A DNA stretch of 64,000 nt from positions 558,001 to 622,000 of the forward strand of contig NZ_MAYU01000021.1 in NCBI RefSeq assembly GCF_001685025.1, given 5' to 3'. Positions 26,703 to 34,443 of this stretch are shown here, one piece after another (the first letter of the stretch is position 1; the number at the start of each line of letters is the position of its first letter). The position numbers were made by a program, and so were the translations under genes. Under the pieces are notes generated by a model. The model had not been told where the DNA came from and did no database searches. It saw only the letters and a list, made by a program, of their open reading frames with translations. Origin of the DNA: Bacillus sp. FJAT-27225 (GTDB taxonomy: Bacteria > Bacillota > Bacilli > Bacillales > Cytobacillaceae).

Positions 26703-27332
26703 ATGGGTGGCTGGGAAAAGTTTAACAGTTTTGCAACCTGGATGATAAAAATTGCTTATTTAAATATACTTTGGATAGGTTTCACACTCGCTGGTTTGGG
26801 CCTATTGGGTCTCTTTCCTTCAACAGGCGCCATGTTTTCAATTGTACAAAAATGGCTTCGAAAAGAACCTGTCGAAAAACTCTTCCATACCTTTTGGAAA
26901 ACGTATAAAAAAGAGTTCATTTCCCTAAACAAATTTGGCCTCTTTTTCATGTTGATTGGATACATACTCGTGTATGACTTCTTATTTTTACAAGTAAATG
27001 GTGAAAAACTTCAATTCTTATATCCTGTCCTTGGGTTTATTGCCATTTCGTATCTTCTGACTTTATTGTACTTTTTTCCTGTCTACACTCAGTTTGAAAT
27101 GAAATTCTTTCAATATATTAAACAGTCCTTTTTATTAAGCGCCAGCGCCCTTTTGGAAACGATCCTCATCATCACGTCGATTATGCTTCTGATGATTATC
27201 ATTCGATTCGTGCCCGGAATCATCCCTTTATTCACTGGAAGCGTGGCTGCGATCGTAATTACTTTCTGCAGCAACCGTGCGCTTCAAAGAATCAGCAGCC
27301 GAAGAAAGCCGATCAATACTATAAATATGTAA
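26703..27332 (+). CDS. YesL-family (DUF624) membrane protein
   Basis: The 209-aa protein has about five hydrophobic helices and the DUF624 start WEKFNSFATWMIKIAYLNILW followed by LFPSTGAMFSIVQKWLRKE. YesL-type proteins are typically encoded with CUT1 sugar transporters in Firmicutes; their role is not established. ATG is preceded by GAGGTATTGAG. It is divergent from the acetyltransferase, with the box-containing promoter between them. A terminator follows at 27341. Confidence 0.85.
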   Translation: MGGWEKFNSFATWMIKIAYLNILWIGFTLAGLGLLGLFPSTGAMFSIVQKWLRKEPVEKLFHTFWKTYKKEFISLNKFGLFFMLIGYILVYDFLFLQVNGEKLQFLYPVLGFIAISYLLTLLYFFPVYTQFEMKFFQYIKQSFLLSASALLETILIITSIMLLMIIIRFVPGIIPLFTGSVAAIVITFCSNRALQRISSRRKPINTINM

Positions 27333-27340
27333 AAATTCGA

Positions 27341-27378
27341 GGGTGTCCCAAAAAGTGCTTGGGGCACCCTTTCCGTTT
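27341..27378 (+). terminator. Terminator after YesL-type gene
   Basis: GGGTGTCCC pairs with GGGGCACCC (with wobble) around an 11-nt loop, followed by a T-rich stretch, 9 nt after the stop. Confidence 0.65.
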
Positions 27379-27388
27379 TCTGGGCAGC

Positions 27389-27458
27389 GATACGGAAATT
27401 GTTGCTCCTTCGGGGATATACTTCTTCCCTTTGCACGCAGGATACCGAAATTGTTGCT
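27389..27458. repeat. Imperfect direct repeat in the 27333-27787 gap
   Basis: GATACGGAAATTGTTGCT at 27389 recurs as GATACCGAAATTGTTGCT at 27441, 52 bp apart, with partly similar flanks. The 455-bp gap holds this repeat, the terminator at 27341 and the promoter at 27690-27739; no gene is supported in it. Confidence 0.5.
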
Positions 27459-27689
27459 ACGCGGTTGACGTACTTTTTTCTTCTGCAATCCTCTCACTAC
27501 TTCTGAAAGGAAAACTCTTATTTAGAAGAATCACCTTTCACCGGTCATAACTTCTTTTAATTAGTAGCATTTATTAAATAAATTCCCTCCCTCCTCCTCA
27601 ACTTCTTCGGAAACTCATAAGGTTGTCATTCTTTATCGGCTTTCAGTTCCACCGTATATGCTGAAACCATCTTTAACTATTTAGTTATG

Positions 27690-27739
27690 TATTTAAAGAC
27701 CATTAAAAGTCTTGATAAATTACCTGGTTGCCATAAACT
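27690..27739 (+). promoter_or_regulatory. Promoter of second FAD oxidoreductase with TTTAAAGAC box
   Basis: TATTTAAAGAC (27690-27700), 8 nt, GTCTTGAT overlapping -35 TTGATA (27712-27717), then -10 TAAACT (27734-27739). The box ends 34 nt before the -10. This is the same layout as at 19464, 25351 and 26603 but on the plus strand. Confidence 0.6.
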
Positions 27740-27787
27740 AAACGGTAGAGAAAAGTGCTAGTTTTGAATAAACCAGGGGGTGTTGAG

Positions 27788-29383
27788 ATGGATTTCAGCC
27801 AGCTTCATTATTATGTGCCTGCTTCAAAAGGAAGTAAGCCAATAGTGATTGAACGAGATTTAATTGTGTATGGGGCTACTCCGGCGGGAATCACTGCAGC
27901 CATCCAGGCAATACGAATGGGAATGACTGTTGCAATAACCGAGTTTGGAGGCCATGTTGGCGGCATTACAGCGAGTGGACTGGGAGCCTCGGATAGTGGG
28001 GCCAAAGCCGCGATTGGCGGTTTGTCCAGGGAATTTTTCCGTGAGCTAGGAAAATACTACAATACTGAAGAACAATGGACGTTTGAACCGAAGGCAGCAA
28101 AATATGTATTTGAGAAATGGCTTAAGCAATACGAAGTTGATGTGTTTTTTAATCAGCATTTGGAAAATGTTAAGACTGAAAAAAGCGAGATTAAAGAAAT
28201 TACAATGGAGGATGGAACTGTTTATAAAGCCGGCTTTTTCATTGATGCAAGCTATGAAGGGGACTTGATGGCAAAGGCTGGCGTTACGTATTTTGTCGGC
28301 AGGGAATCAAATGCAACCTATAAAGAGACGTATAATGGGATACAGTTTGGCCATCCGCACCATCAATTCAAGAAATGGATTTCCCCTTATAATCATGAAG
28401 ATGATCCTTCTAGCGGAGTGTTAGCAGGGATTACGGAAACCACCCATGATACGCTTGGATATCAGGGACAGGGAGACCATCGGATCCAGGCGTATAATTT
28501 CCGGATTTGCTTAACAAAAAACCCTGATAATCGCCTTCCTTTCCCTAAGCCGCCTGCCTACGACCAGGAACGCTATCGTTTATTATTGCGTTATATCAAT
28601 GCAGGTGTATGGGATGCCATGAATCTTCACACGATGCTGCCAAATGGAAAAACCGATCTGAATAATTATGGTGGCTTTTCGACTGACTATATAGGAATGA
28701 ATTATAGTTGGCCCGAAGGAAACTATCAAACTCGCGAAAAAATTTTCCAAGAACATTTTACATACAATCTGGGCATGCTTTACTTTTTAGCCAATGACGA
28801 AAGAGTACCTCAAACGATTCGTGACGAAGTATCTCAATGGGGATTGGCCAGCGATGAATTTGAAGATACAGGCCATTGGCCTCACCAGCTTTACATTAGG
28901 GAAGCTAGAAGAATGATTTCTGACTATGTAATGATTGACAGGGATTGCCTGGGAGAACGATCGGCTGAAGATTCAATCGGCCTTGCCTCCTATCAAATGG
29001 ATTCGCATCATTGCAGAAGAGTCATTATAGATGGCAGGGTTTACAATGAAGGGGATGTTGAAATCCCGATATCCCCCTATCCTATTTCGTACCGAGCTAT
29101 TCGCCCTAAAGCGAACGAATGTACAAATTTACTTGTTCCGGTCTGTTTATCCAGTTCGCATATCGCCTATGGTTCGATCCGGATGGAGCCGGTATTTATG
29201 ATTTTGGGACAATCCGCCGGAGCCGTTGCAGCTCTGGCTCATCAAAATCAAACAACCGTACAGGAAGTTCAATATGACCAATTAAAAAAAGTATTACATG
29301 ACTACGGACAGGTACTTGAGTGGGACGACTCCATTGAAGATGATCCCATTTCGCGAATGGAATCGACCTTTGGGAAGAGCTGA
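27788..29383 (+). CDS. FAD-dependent oxidoreductase (second, FAD_oxidored type)
   Basis: The 531-aa protein has the FAD-binding start LIVYGATPAGITAAIQAIRMG and EFGGHVGGITASGLGASD, a middle region rich in aromatic residues, and a C-terminal SSHIAYGSIRMEPVFMILG motif typical of PF12831 enzymes. No signal peptide. ATG 27788 has GGGGGTG upstream; the open frame from 27755 is not needed. It differs clearly from the enzyme at 9132, so the locus has two such flavoproteins. Its promoter carries the shared box. Likely role: oxidation of a sugar or a sugar-linked group; substrate unknown. Confidence 0.85.
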   Translation: MDFSQLHYYVPASKGSKPIVIERDLIVYGATPAGITAAIQAIRMGMTVAITEFGGHVGGITASGLGASDSGAKAAIGGLSREFFRELGKYYNTEEQWTFEPKAAKYVFEKWLKQYEVDVFFNQHLENVKTEKSEIKEITMEDGTVYKAGFFIDASYEGDLMAKAGVTYFVGRESNATYKETYNGIQFGHPHHQFKKWISPYNHEDDPSSGVLAGITETTHDTLGYQGQGDHRIQAYNFRICLTKNPDNRLPFPKPPAYDQERYRLLLRYINAGVWDAMNLHTMLPNGKTDLNNYGGFSTDYIGMNYSWPEGNYQTREKIFQEHFTYNLGMLYFLANDERVPQTIRDEVSQWGLASDEFEDTGHWPHQLYIREARRMISDYVMIDRDCLGERSAEDSIGLASYQMDSHHCRRVIIDGRVYNEGDVEIPISPYPISYRAIRPKANECTNLLVPVCLSSSHIAYGSIRMEPVFMILGQSAGAVAALAHQNQTTVQEVQYDQLKKVLHDYGQVLEWDDSIEDDPISRMESTFGKS

Positions 29384-29394
29384 ATACTATTAAT

Positions 29395-29432
29395 AAAAGG
29401 CTATTTTCTCTAAAGGGAAAATAGTCTTTTTT
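29395..29432 (+). terminator. Rho-independent terminator after FAD oxidoreductase
   Basis: AAAAGGCTATTTTC and GAAAATAGTCTTTTTT form the stem around an 8-nt loop, with a T6 run. Confidence 0.85.
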
Positions 29433-29476
29433 GAAGTATCCTTCCACCCTACTAAAGTACTAAAAACTTTTACGTC

Positions 29477-29527
29477 ATTTTAAAGACATTCAACTTTATA
29501 TAACCTTTAAACGAGTAGATTTATAGA
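29477..29527 (+). promoter_or_regulatory. Degenerate box and weak promoter before the secreted propeller gene
   Basis: ATTTTAAAGAC ends at 29487, and TATAGA, a possible -10, begins 35 nt later at 29522. The -35 position reads TATAAC and the GACTTGTC half is missing. The spacing matches the other boxes, but this site is weaker. Confidence 0.4.
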
Positions 29528-29582
29528 CTATTCCGATAGTTTTGCTAAAACATGGAGGTGAAAGAAACGGTCTCAAAATTTT

Positions 29583-29596
29583 TGTATACGCTTACA
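29583..29596 (+). promoter_or_regulatory. cre site (CcpA) before the secreted propeller gene
   Basis: TGTATACGCTTACA reads TGTAAGCGTATACA on the other strand, which fits TGNAANCGNWNNCA fully. It is 27 nt before the start codon, downstream of the candidate promoter. Confidence 0.6.
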
Positions 29597-29622
29597 TATT
29601 TTAAAAATAAGGAGGATACGTT

Positions 29623-32600
29623 TTGAAAAAGATAGTAAAAAGACTGATGGTTATCGTTCTAGCCCTTGTACTTATCTTGCCTAGCCTTCCCTTTGCCGGG
29701 AATTCAGCAGCTGCAGCGGATACGTGGAAGGAACTAAAGGTAGAAAATGGCAGTTTCGAGGCAAAGCCTACAACCGAGACAAGCTTGCCTTCGTGGGTAT
29801 ATTGGTCTGGCGGCTTAAAATCAGGGATGGCCATCTCAAAAGAATTGGCATATGCAGGCACTCAAAGCCTGGCCGTGAATAATACCGGCGTCACAGGAAT
29901 ATTCAGCCAGGAAATTGATGTCACTGCAGGCAGCCAATATAAATTAACAGCAAAACTCAATGTCAAGGAGCTGACAGGCAAACCTGGTATTTGGCTGCGC
30001 TGGTACAATGACCAGGGAACGAATTTCACGAACTCGCCCAAATATTTTGATGTCGCTGTCTCAAATGAATGGCAAACGGTTGAAATCGAGGCAACAGCCC
30101 CAGCTGGTGCCACAGGCGTAAAAGTCTTTATTTATCAGTCATCTACGTCCAAGATGAAAGGTTACTATGATGAAGTAAAGCTTTTTGAAAAAGAATCGAG
30201 CGTTCTGGATTTCCCATTTGAATTTGGAAAGCCAATCAATCACGGGCCAGCTGCATTAGCAGCAAAATCCCAGGGAGTAGCGATTGGGGATGGAGAGCTC
30301 TATTACGCAACCAATGGTTCACCGGCCACTTTTTATGCAGCTGATGCAGAAACAGGCAAGAAGATTTTTTCACAGGATCTGCCTGGGAGTGATGTGGTCT
30401 GGGCAATGGTCATCGGTACAGATGGCAATGTTTATTTCGCAGGTACTCATAACGGGATTTTATACCGCTATGTTGTGAAGGAACAACGGCTTGAGCAACT
30501 CGGAAAAAATCCTTCAGATAACTGGGTTTGGCAGCTGGAGGCCTCAAAAGACGGAAAAATCTACGGGGCGACCTATCCAAATGCAAAGGTGTTTGAGTAT
30601 GATATCAGCTCCTCCCAATTCAAAGACTTAGGTACTTTTTACGAAGGCCAGCAATATGCCCGGGGGCTTGGAATTACCGATGACAGCTTGTATGTCGGAA
30701 TTGGAACGACAGCTTATTTAATGAAGATGGATTTAAATACGGGTGAAAGAACGGAAATTAACACGTCAATTACCGGGCTGTCCACATCCATATCAAATAT
30801 TTGGGAGTATGGCAACACGATCTTTGTCGCCTACGGTACGTCCCTTGTGACGATCGACAAAACAACCGGGGAAGAAATGAATAAAATGGACTGGCAGGAT
30901 GAACATACTTTTGACGGGCTCATTTCACCTCCATCCCCTTATGACGAAAATATAATCTATTACATTAATAAAAACACACAGCAGCTGTGGACCTATGATA
31001 TGCGGACACACGAGCAGGCAAAAGTGGAACCGACTGTTCAATTGCCACCTACACCCGCAAAAGCGATTCGCTGGATAAAAGATGAAAATGGCAAAGATGT
31101 TTTGGCAATCTTGCATCATCAAATCGAGTACTCACTTTACGACCCGACAACAAACACTGTTAAGGTCAGCTACCCTGAAGTGAATATGCAAGGCTTATTA
31201 ATGCAAAGCCTTGAAATTGGTGAAGACCAAAAGATTTATATGGGCGGATATCAGGGGTCATTTGGTATTTTTGATACGGCCATCGATGAGTATATCCTTC
31301 ACGAACGCGATCCGCACCAGATTGAAGGAATAGGGTTTCTTAATGGTGATGTCTATCTGGGTACCTATGGCGGTGCCAGAATATATAAATATGATCCAGA
31401 CCAGCCCTTTCAGTACTCAGGTGGTATAAAAGGTGATAATCCTGAGATGGTCTATGATATCGAAGATGACCAGAGCAGGCCTTTTACCTTTACATCAGGT
31501 GATAATAAACTTTTTGTCGGGACCATATCCGATTATGGACGACTTGGCGGAGCCTTAACTATCTATGACCAGGATACTGGCAAATGGAATACGATTCGCC
31601 ATATTATTGAAAATCAAAGTATCATAGGCCTCGCTTACCTTGACGGAACAGTGTTTGGAGGATCCACCATTTCTGGCGGGCTCGGCATAACTCCGACCGA
31701 ACCAAAAGCGAAGATGTTTGAATATGATGTTGAAACTGGAACACATGAAGTATTTGACCTCCATGTAGAAGGTTTGGATAAACCAGAAATGATTGGGGAA
31801 CTATCGGTTGGCCCGGATGGAAACCTTTGGGGTGTAGCGTGGGGCCTTGACAAGGCTGGCGCCAATAACACTGTGGTATTTGCTATGAATCCGGACAATA
31901 GAGAAATCGTGAAAAGTACACAGATTCATAAAGGTGTACACAGAGGAAGCCAGTGGCGGCCATTCTTCATCCGCTGGGATAAGCAAGGCTATCTGTATAC
32001 TACAGCTGGCCGGAAATTGACGGTCATTGACCCGGAAACGATGAAAAGCAAGGTTCTTGTTCCAGGTTCTGTCAACTTAATGGATGTTGACAGCGAGGGA
32101 AATATCTACTATTCAGCTGATGAAAATTTATACCAACTACCTGTTCCATTAGAAAAGGGCACCCTATCTGTCGAAAATGAATCCATGCTGCAAGGTACTG
32201 AACAAAACATTGATTTAACTGTAACCCTTGTAAATGGAAGCACTATTAATTTAAAAGGCGCCGACATTGAATGGTTTAATTCCAACCCGGCTGCCGCTGA
32301 CTTGAATGATGGAAAAGTCACCGGTAAAAATGCTGGGACGACAGAAGTATATGCAAAAGTTTCTTATAATGGCGAAACCATCACAACCAGTTCAATCGAG
32401 ATAACGATTGTCGTTACAACGGATACAGTATCACAACAAATTTTAAGTCTCGAAGAAGCAGGTAGCATTCCTCATTCCTTGGCCAAACAATTGACTAATC
32501 GTTTAGCACAGGCCGAGCACCATTACCAAAACGGCGATACAAAGCAGGCTTCCAAGCATCTTGATGATTTCCGTAAGCATCTGGATGCAAGCAGCATTGA

Positions 32601-32664
32601 TGAATCAGTTAAAAAGACACTGCACACCAATGTCGATTCAATTGAGGAAGAATATAAAAATTAA
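29623..32664 (+). CDS. Secreted CBM-like / beta-propeller / Big2-like / FIMAH-like protein
   Basis: The 1013-aa protein starts TTG with GGAGG just upstream and has a signal peptide (basic start, hydrophobic core, cleavage near AAAA-DTW). Residues 35-190 resemble a carbohydrate-binding jelly roll (VENGSFEAKP, WLRWYNDQGT). Residues 210-845 form repeated beta-propeller blades (YYATNGSPATFYAADAETG, YGATYPNAKVFEYD). Residues 850-935 look like a bacterial Ig-like (Big2) domain. The last 75 residues are a FIMAH-type helical module (LAKQLTNRLAQAEHHYQNGD). It is probably an extracellular glycan-binding protein or lyase. The protein at 34444 is a shorter paralogue. No catalytic residue can be assigned. 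Confidence 0.8.
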   Translation: MKKIVKRLMVIVLALVLILPSLPFAGNSAAAADTWKELKVENGSFEAKPTTETSLPSWVYWSGGLKSGMAISKELAYAGTQSLAVNNTGVTGIFSQEIDVTAGSQYKLTAKLNVKELTGKPGIWLRWYNDQGTNFTNSPKYFDVAVSNEWQTVEIEATAPAGATGVKVFIYQSSTSKMKGYYDEVKLFEKESSVLDFPFEFGKPINHGPAALAAKSQGVAIGDGELYYATNGSPATFYAADAETGKKIFSQDLPGSDVVWAMVIGTDGNVYFAGTHNGILYRYVVKEQRLEQLGKNPSDNWVWQLEASKDGKIYGATYPNAKVFEYDISSSQFKDLGTFYEGQQYARGLGITDDSLYVGIGTTAYLMKMDLNTGERTEINTSITGLSTSISNIWEYGNTIFVAYGTSLVTIDKTTGEEMNKMDWQDEHTFDGLISPPSPYDENIIYYINKNTQQLWTYDMRTHEQAKVEPTVQLPPTPAKAIRWIKDENGKDVLAILHHQIEYSLYDPTTNTVKVSYPEVNMQGLLMQSLEIGEDQKIYMGGYQGSFGIFDTAIDEYILHERDPHQIEGIGFLNGDVYLGTYGGARIYKYDPDQPFQYSGGIKGDNPEMVYDIEDDQSRPFTFTSGDNKLFVGTISDYGRLGGALTIYDQDTGKWNTIRHIIENQSIIGLAYLDGTVFGGSTISGGLGITPTEPKAKMFEYDVETGTHEVFDLHVEGLDKPEMIGELSVGPDGNLWGVAWGLDKAGANNTVVFAMNPDNREIVKSTQIHKGVHRGSQWRPFFIRWDKQGYLYTTAGRKLTVIDPETMKSKVLVPGSVNLMDVDSEGNIYYSADENLYQLPVPLEKGTLSVENESMLQGTEQNIDLTVTLVNGSTINLKGADIEWFNSNPAAADLNDGKVTGKNAGTTEVYAKVSYNGETITTSSIEITIVVTTDTVSQQILSLEEAGSIPHSLAKQLTNRLAQAEHHYQNGDTKQASKHLDDFRKHLDASSIDESVKKTLHTNVDSIEEEYKN

Positions 32665-32674
32665 GTAGAATGGA

Positions 32675-32710
32675 AGAAGGTTTCCTGTGTAGGCAGGAAA
32701 CCTTCTTTTA
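32675..32710 (+). terminator. Rho-independent terminator after secreted propeller gene
   Basis: AGAAGGTTTCCTG and CAGGAAACCTTCT form a 13-bp perfect stem with a 6-nt loop and a short T-run. Confidence 0.85.
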
Positions 32711-32755
32711 GCTGGTTAGGAACGCCTTTTTCATAAAAACAAAAGCAATGATACA

Positions 32756-32962
32756 GGACAAACTTATTAATCCACCAAGTGGAGTTTCGTGGATATTTCG
32801 CTTCTCCCGGACAACCAATTAATCCACCAGGTGCAGTTTCGTGGATATTTCGCTTCTCCCGGACAGCCAATTAATCCACTAACTGTAGTTTCGTGGACAT
32901 TTCGCTCTACTGGACAACCAATTAATCCACTAAATGCAGTTCCCTGGACATTCCTTCGTGGA
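32756..32962. repeat. Tandem array, four ~52-bp units
   Basis: Units begin GGACAA/GGACAG at 32756, 32809, 32861 and 32912. Each contains ATTAATCCAC, 12 nt after ATTAATC the core TTTCGTGGA (partly changed in unit 4), and TTCGCT. The last unit runs into the 3' end of the EamA gene, whose stop at 32930 lies inside it. The family recurs at 39323-39427. Confidence 0.75.
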
Positions 32963-33880
32963 TTTCGGAATCCTTACCTTCGGGCTGAAAACCAGCACCA
33001 TCGACACCCCAAGAATGATGATGATGCAGCCAATGATTTGGCCGAACAAAACTGTTTCACCTGCTATATAGGAAATAACAATCGAAGATGCCGGAGCAAG
33101 GTTATAAAAAATCGAGGTAGTATTGGCGCCAAGGTTCTTGATCCCACTATTCCACCATAAATTCGAAAGGAAAGACGCACCTATACCTAGGAAAAGCAAC
33201 AACAGCCATGCATACACAGGGGTTTGGTCAATTGGGTTTGGATACTGATTTGGTAGAGCAATAGCAGCTAGCACAAGCATTGACGTCCCGATTGGCAGAG
33301 TGACAGCCGTCGTAATTATTGCCGGACTATCCTTTAAGTACATTTTTCCTATTACGCCAAAGAACGCCCAGAAGACATTACCGATTAAAATATACATATC
33401 ACCAATCGAAAAGGTAAGTGACACTAGATTGTCCAGTGAAGCTTCCGAAATAACAATGATGACTCCTACAAGTGATAGAAGAAATCCTGTCACCTGGATT
33501 TTGTTTATGCTAGCCTTCAGGATCAGCCAGGATAAAAATACCGTTACTAAAGGATTGGTTCCCATAATTAACGCGCCATTTACAGAGGATGTTTTCATTA
33601 ATCCGAGAAAGAACAAAGCATTAAAGCCAAAAATCCCGACAACTCCCATAATGAGATAAACTTTTAAATTTTGCTTTACAACCAGTATATCCATTCGGCG
33701 CGAGGCAAGGACGAGAATTGCCATACAAAACGTTGCGATGATAAACCGGATACTCGCCGCACCCAATGGCGGTACATACTTGACTATATAATTTCCGGCG
33801 TTAAAGCTGGCCCCCCACATCACCCCGACTAAGCAAAGCTTTAGAACCAGGATTGCACGTCCTTTTCCCATTGCATCCAC
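32930..33880 (-). CDS. EamA/DMT-family transporter
   Basis: The 316-aa protein has ten predicted helices in two EamA halves (LVGVMWGASFNAGNYIV first; FWAFFGVIGKMYLKDSPA second). DMT proteins export or import metabolites and drugs; the substrate is unknown. GTG 33880 or ATG 33871 could be the start; neither has a strong Shine-Dalgarno. The final dozen residues (PKSTKECPGNCI) are encoded by a copy of the 52-bp tandem repeat, which suggests that the repeat entered or replaced the 3' end. A terminator-like hairpin lies 24 nt before the start. Its relation to the glycan locus is unclear. Confidence 0.82.
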   Translation of the reverse strand: MDAMGKGRAILVLKLCLVGVMWGASFNAGNYIVKYVPPLGAASIRFIIATFCMAILVLASRRMDILVVKQNLKVYLIMGVVGIFGFNALFFLGLMKTSSVNGALIMGTNPLVTVFLSWLILKASINKIQVTGFLLSLVGVIIVISEASLDNLVSLTFSIGDMYILIGNVFWAFFGVIGKMYLKDSPAIITTAVTLPIGTSMLVLAAIALPNQYPNPIDQTPVYAWLLLLFLGIGASFLSNLWWNSGIKNLGANTTSIFYNLAPASSIVISYIAGETVLFGQIIGCIIIILGVSMVLVFSPKVRIPKSTKECPGNCI

Positions 33881-33903
33881 TCTTTCGTACGAAAATCAGA
33901 TAC

Positions 33904-33932
33904 AAAAAAACCAAGCCTTTCTTTAGCTTGGT
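33904..33932 (-). terminator. Terminator-like hairpin in EamA leader
   Basis: ACCAAGC and GCTTGGT form a 7-bp stem followed by T7 on the minus strand, 24 nt before the EamA start. No gene ends just upstream, so it may be an attenuator. Confidence 0.5.
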
Positions 33933-34130
33933 CCCCCACTTATAAAAAAGAGCCGTTTCATTAAAAATTGTATGCCTGATTTCATGATTTGTTCCTGGAC
34001 TAATCCCTTTTTTAGTTTCCGGTTTGCATGCCAAAAATGAGGCTGACCCAAAAGTAGAAAGCCTTCTTTGTATATTCAGGTTTGATAACTATTCTCTGTT
34101 TAATTAGTTTGGGTAATAATACAAGTGATA

Positions 34131-34292
34131 GATGAATGACAACCCGCGGTTGTGTAAGTGCCGAGAATGTCTTTCCTAAAGGTGATGATTGACAATTCAG
34201 GGGTTCGTAAGTGCCAAGCTGTCAATCATAAAGATGATGAATGACAACTTCCAGGTGCCCAAGTGCCAAGTTGTTAATCATAAAGGTGATGA
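34131..34292. repeat. Tandem array of three ~52-bp hairpin units
   Basis: The 563-bp gap 33881-34443 has no gene. It contains ATGACAAC/TTGACAAT units at 34136, 34189 and 34241, each ending in TAAAG(G/A)TGATGA. Units contain AAGTGCC and inverted ends such as GATTGACA/TGTCAATC, so each can fold as a hairpin. The unit sequence differs from the other 52-bp family. Confidence 0.65.
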
Positions 34293-34382
34293 AATTGGGA
34301 GACTCTCACAATGATGAACCACAGGGAAATGTACAACAGAAAGCATTGAAATTCACCCCCTATGAAGATACTACCAAAAATT

Positions 34383-34429
34383 AAAGCTGCCCCAATAGAG
34401 TCGATTTCAACGACCTTCTGGGACAGCTT
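34383..34429 (-). terminator. Terminator after second secreted propeller gene
   Basis: AAAGCTGCCCCA pairs with TGGGACAGCTT, with an inner GTCG/CGAC stem; TTAATTTTT follows on the minus strand, just beyond the stop at 34444. Confidence 0.6.
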
Positions 34430-34443
34430 CTCTCTCTTAATTA

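Noticed and set aside
33801-34034. 77-aa minus-strand frame
   Set aside because: It overlaps the EamA start in another frame, crosses the leader hairpin, and has low-complexity composition with no ribosome-binding site.
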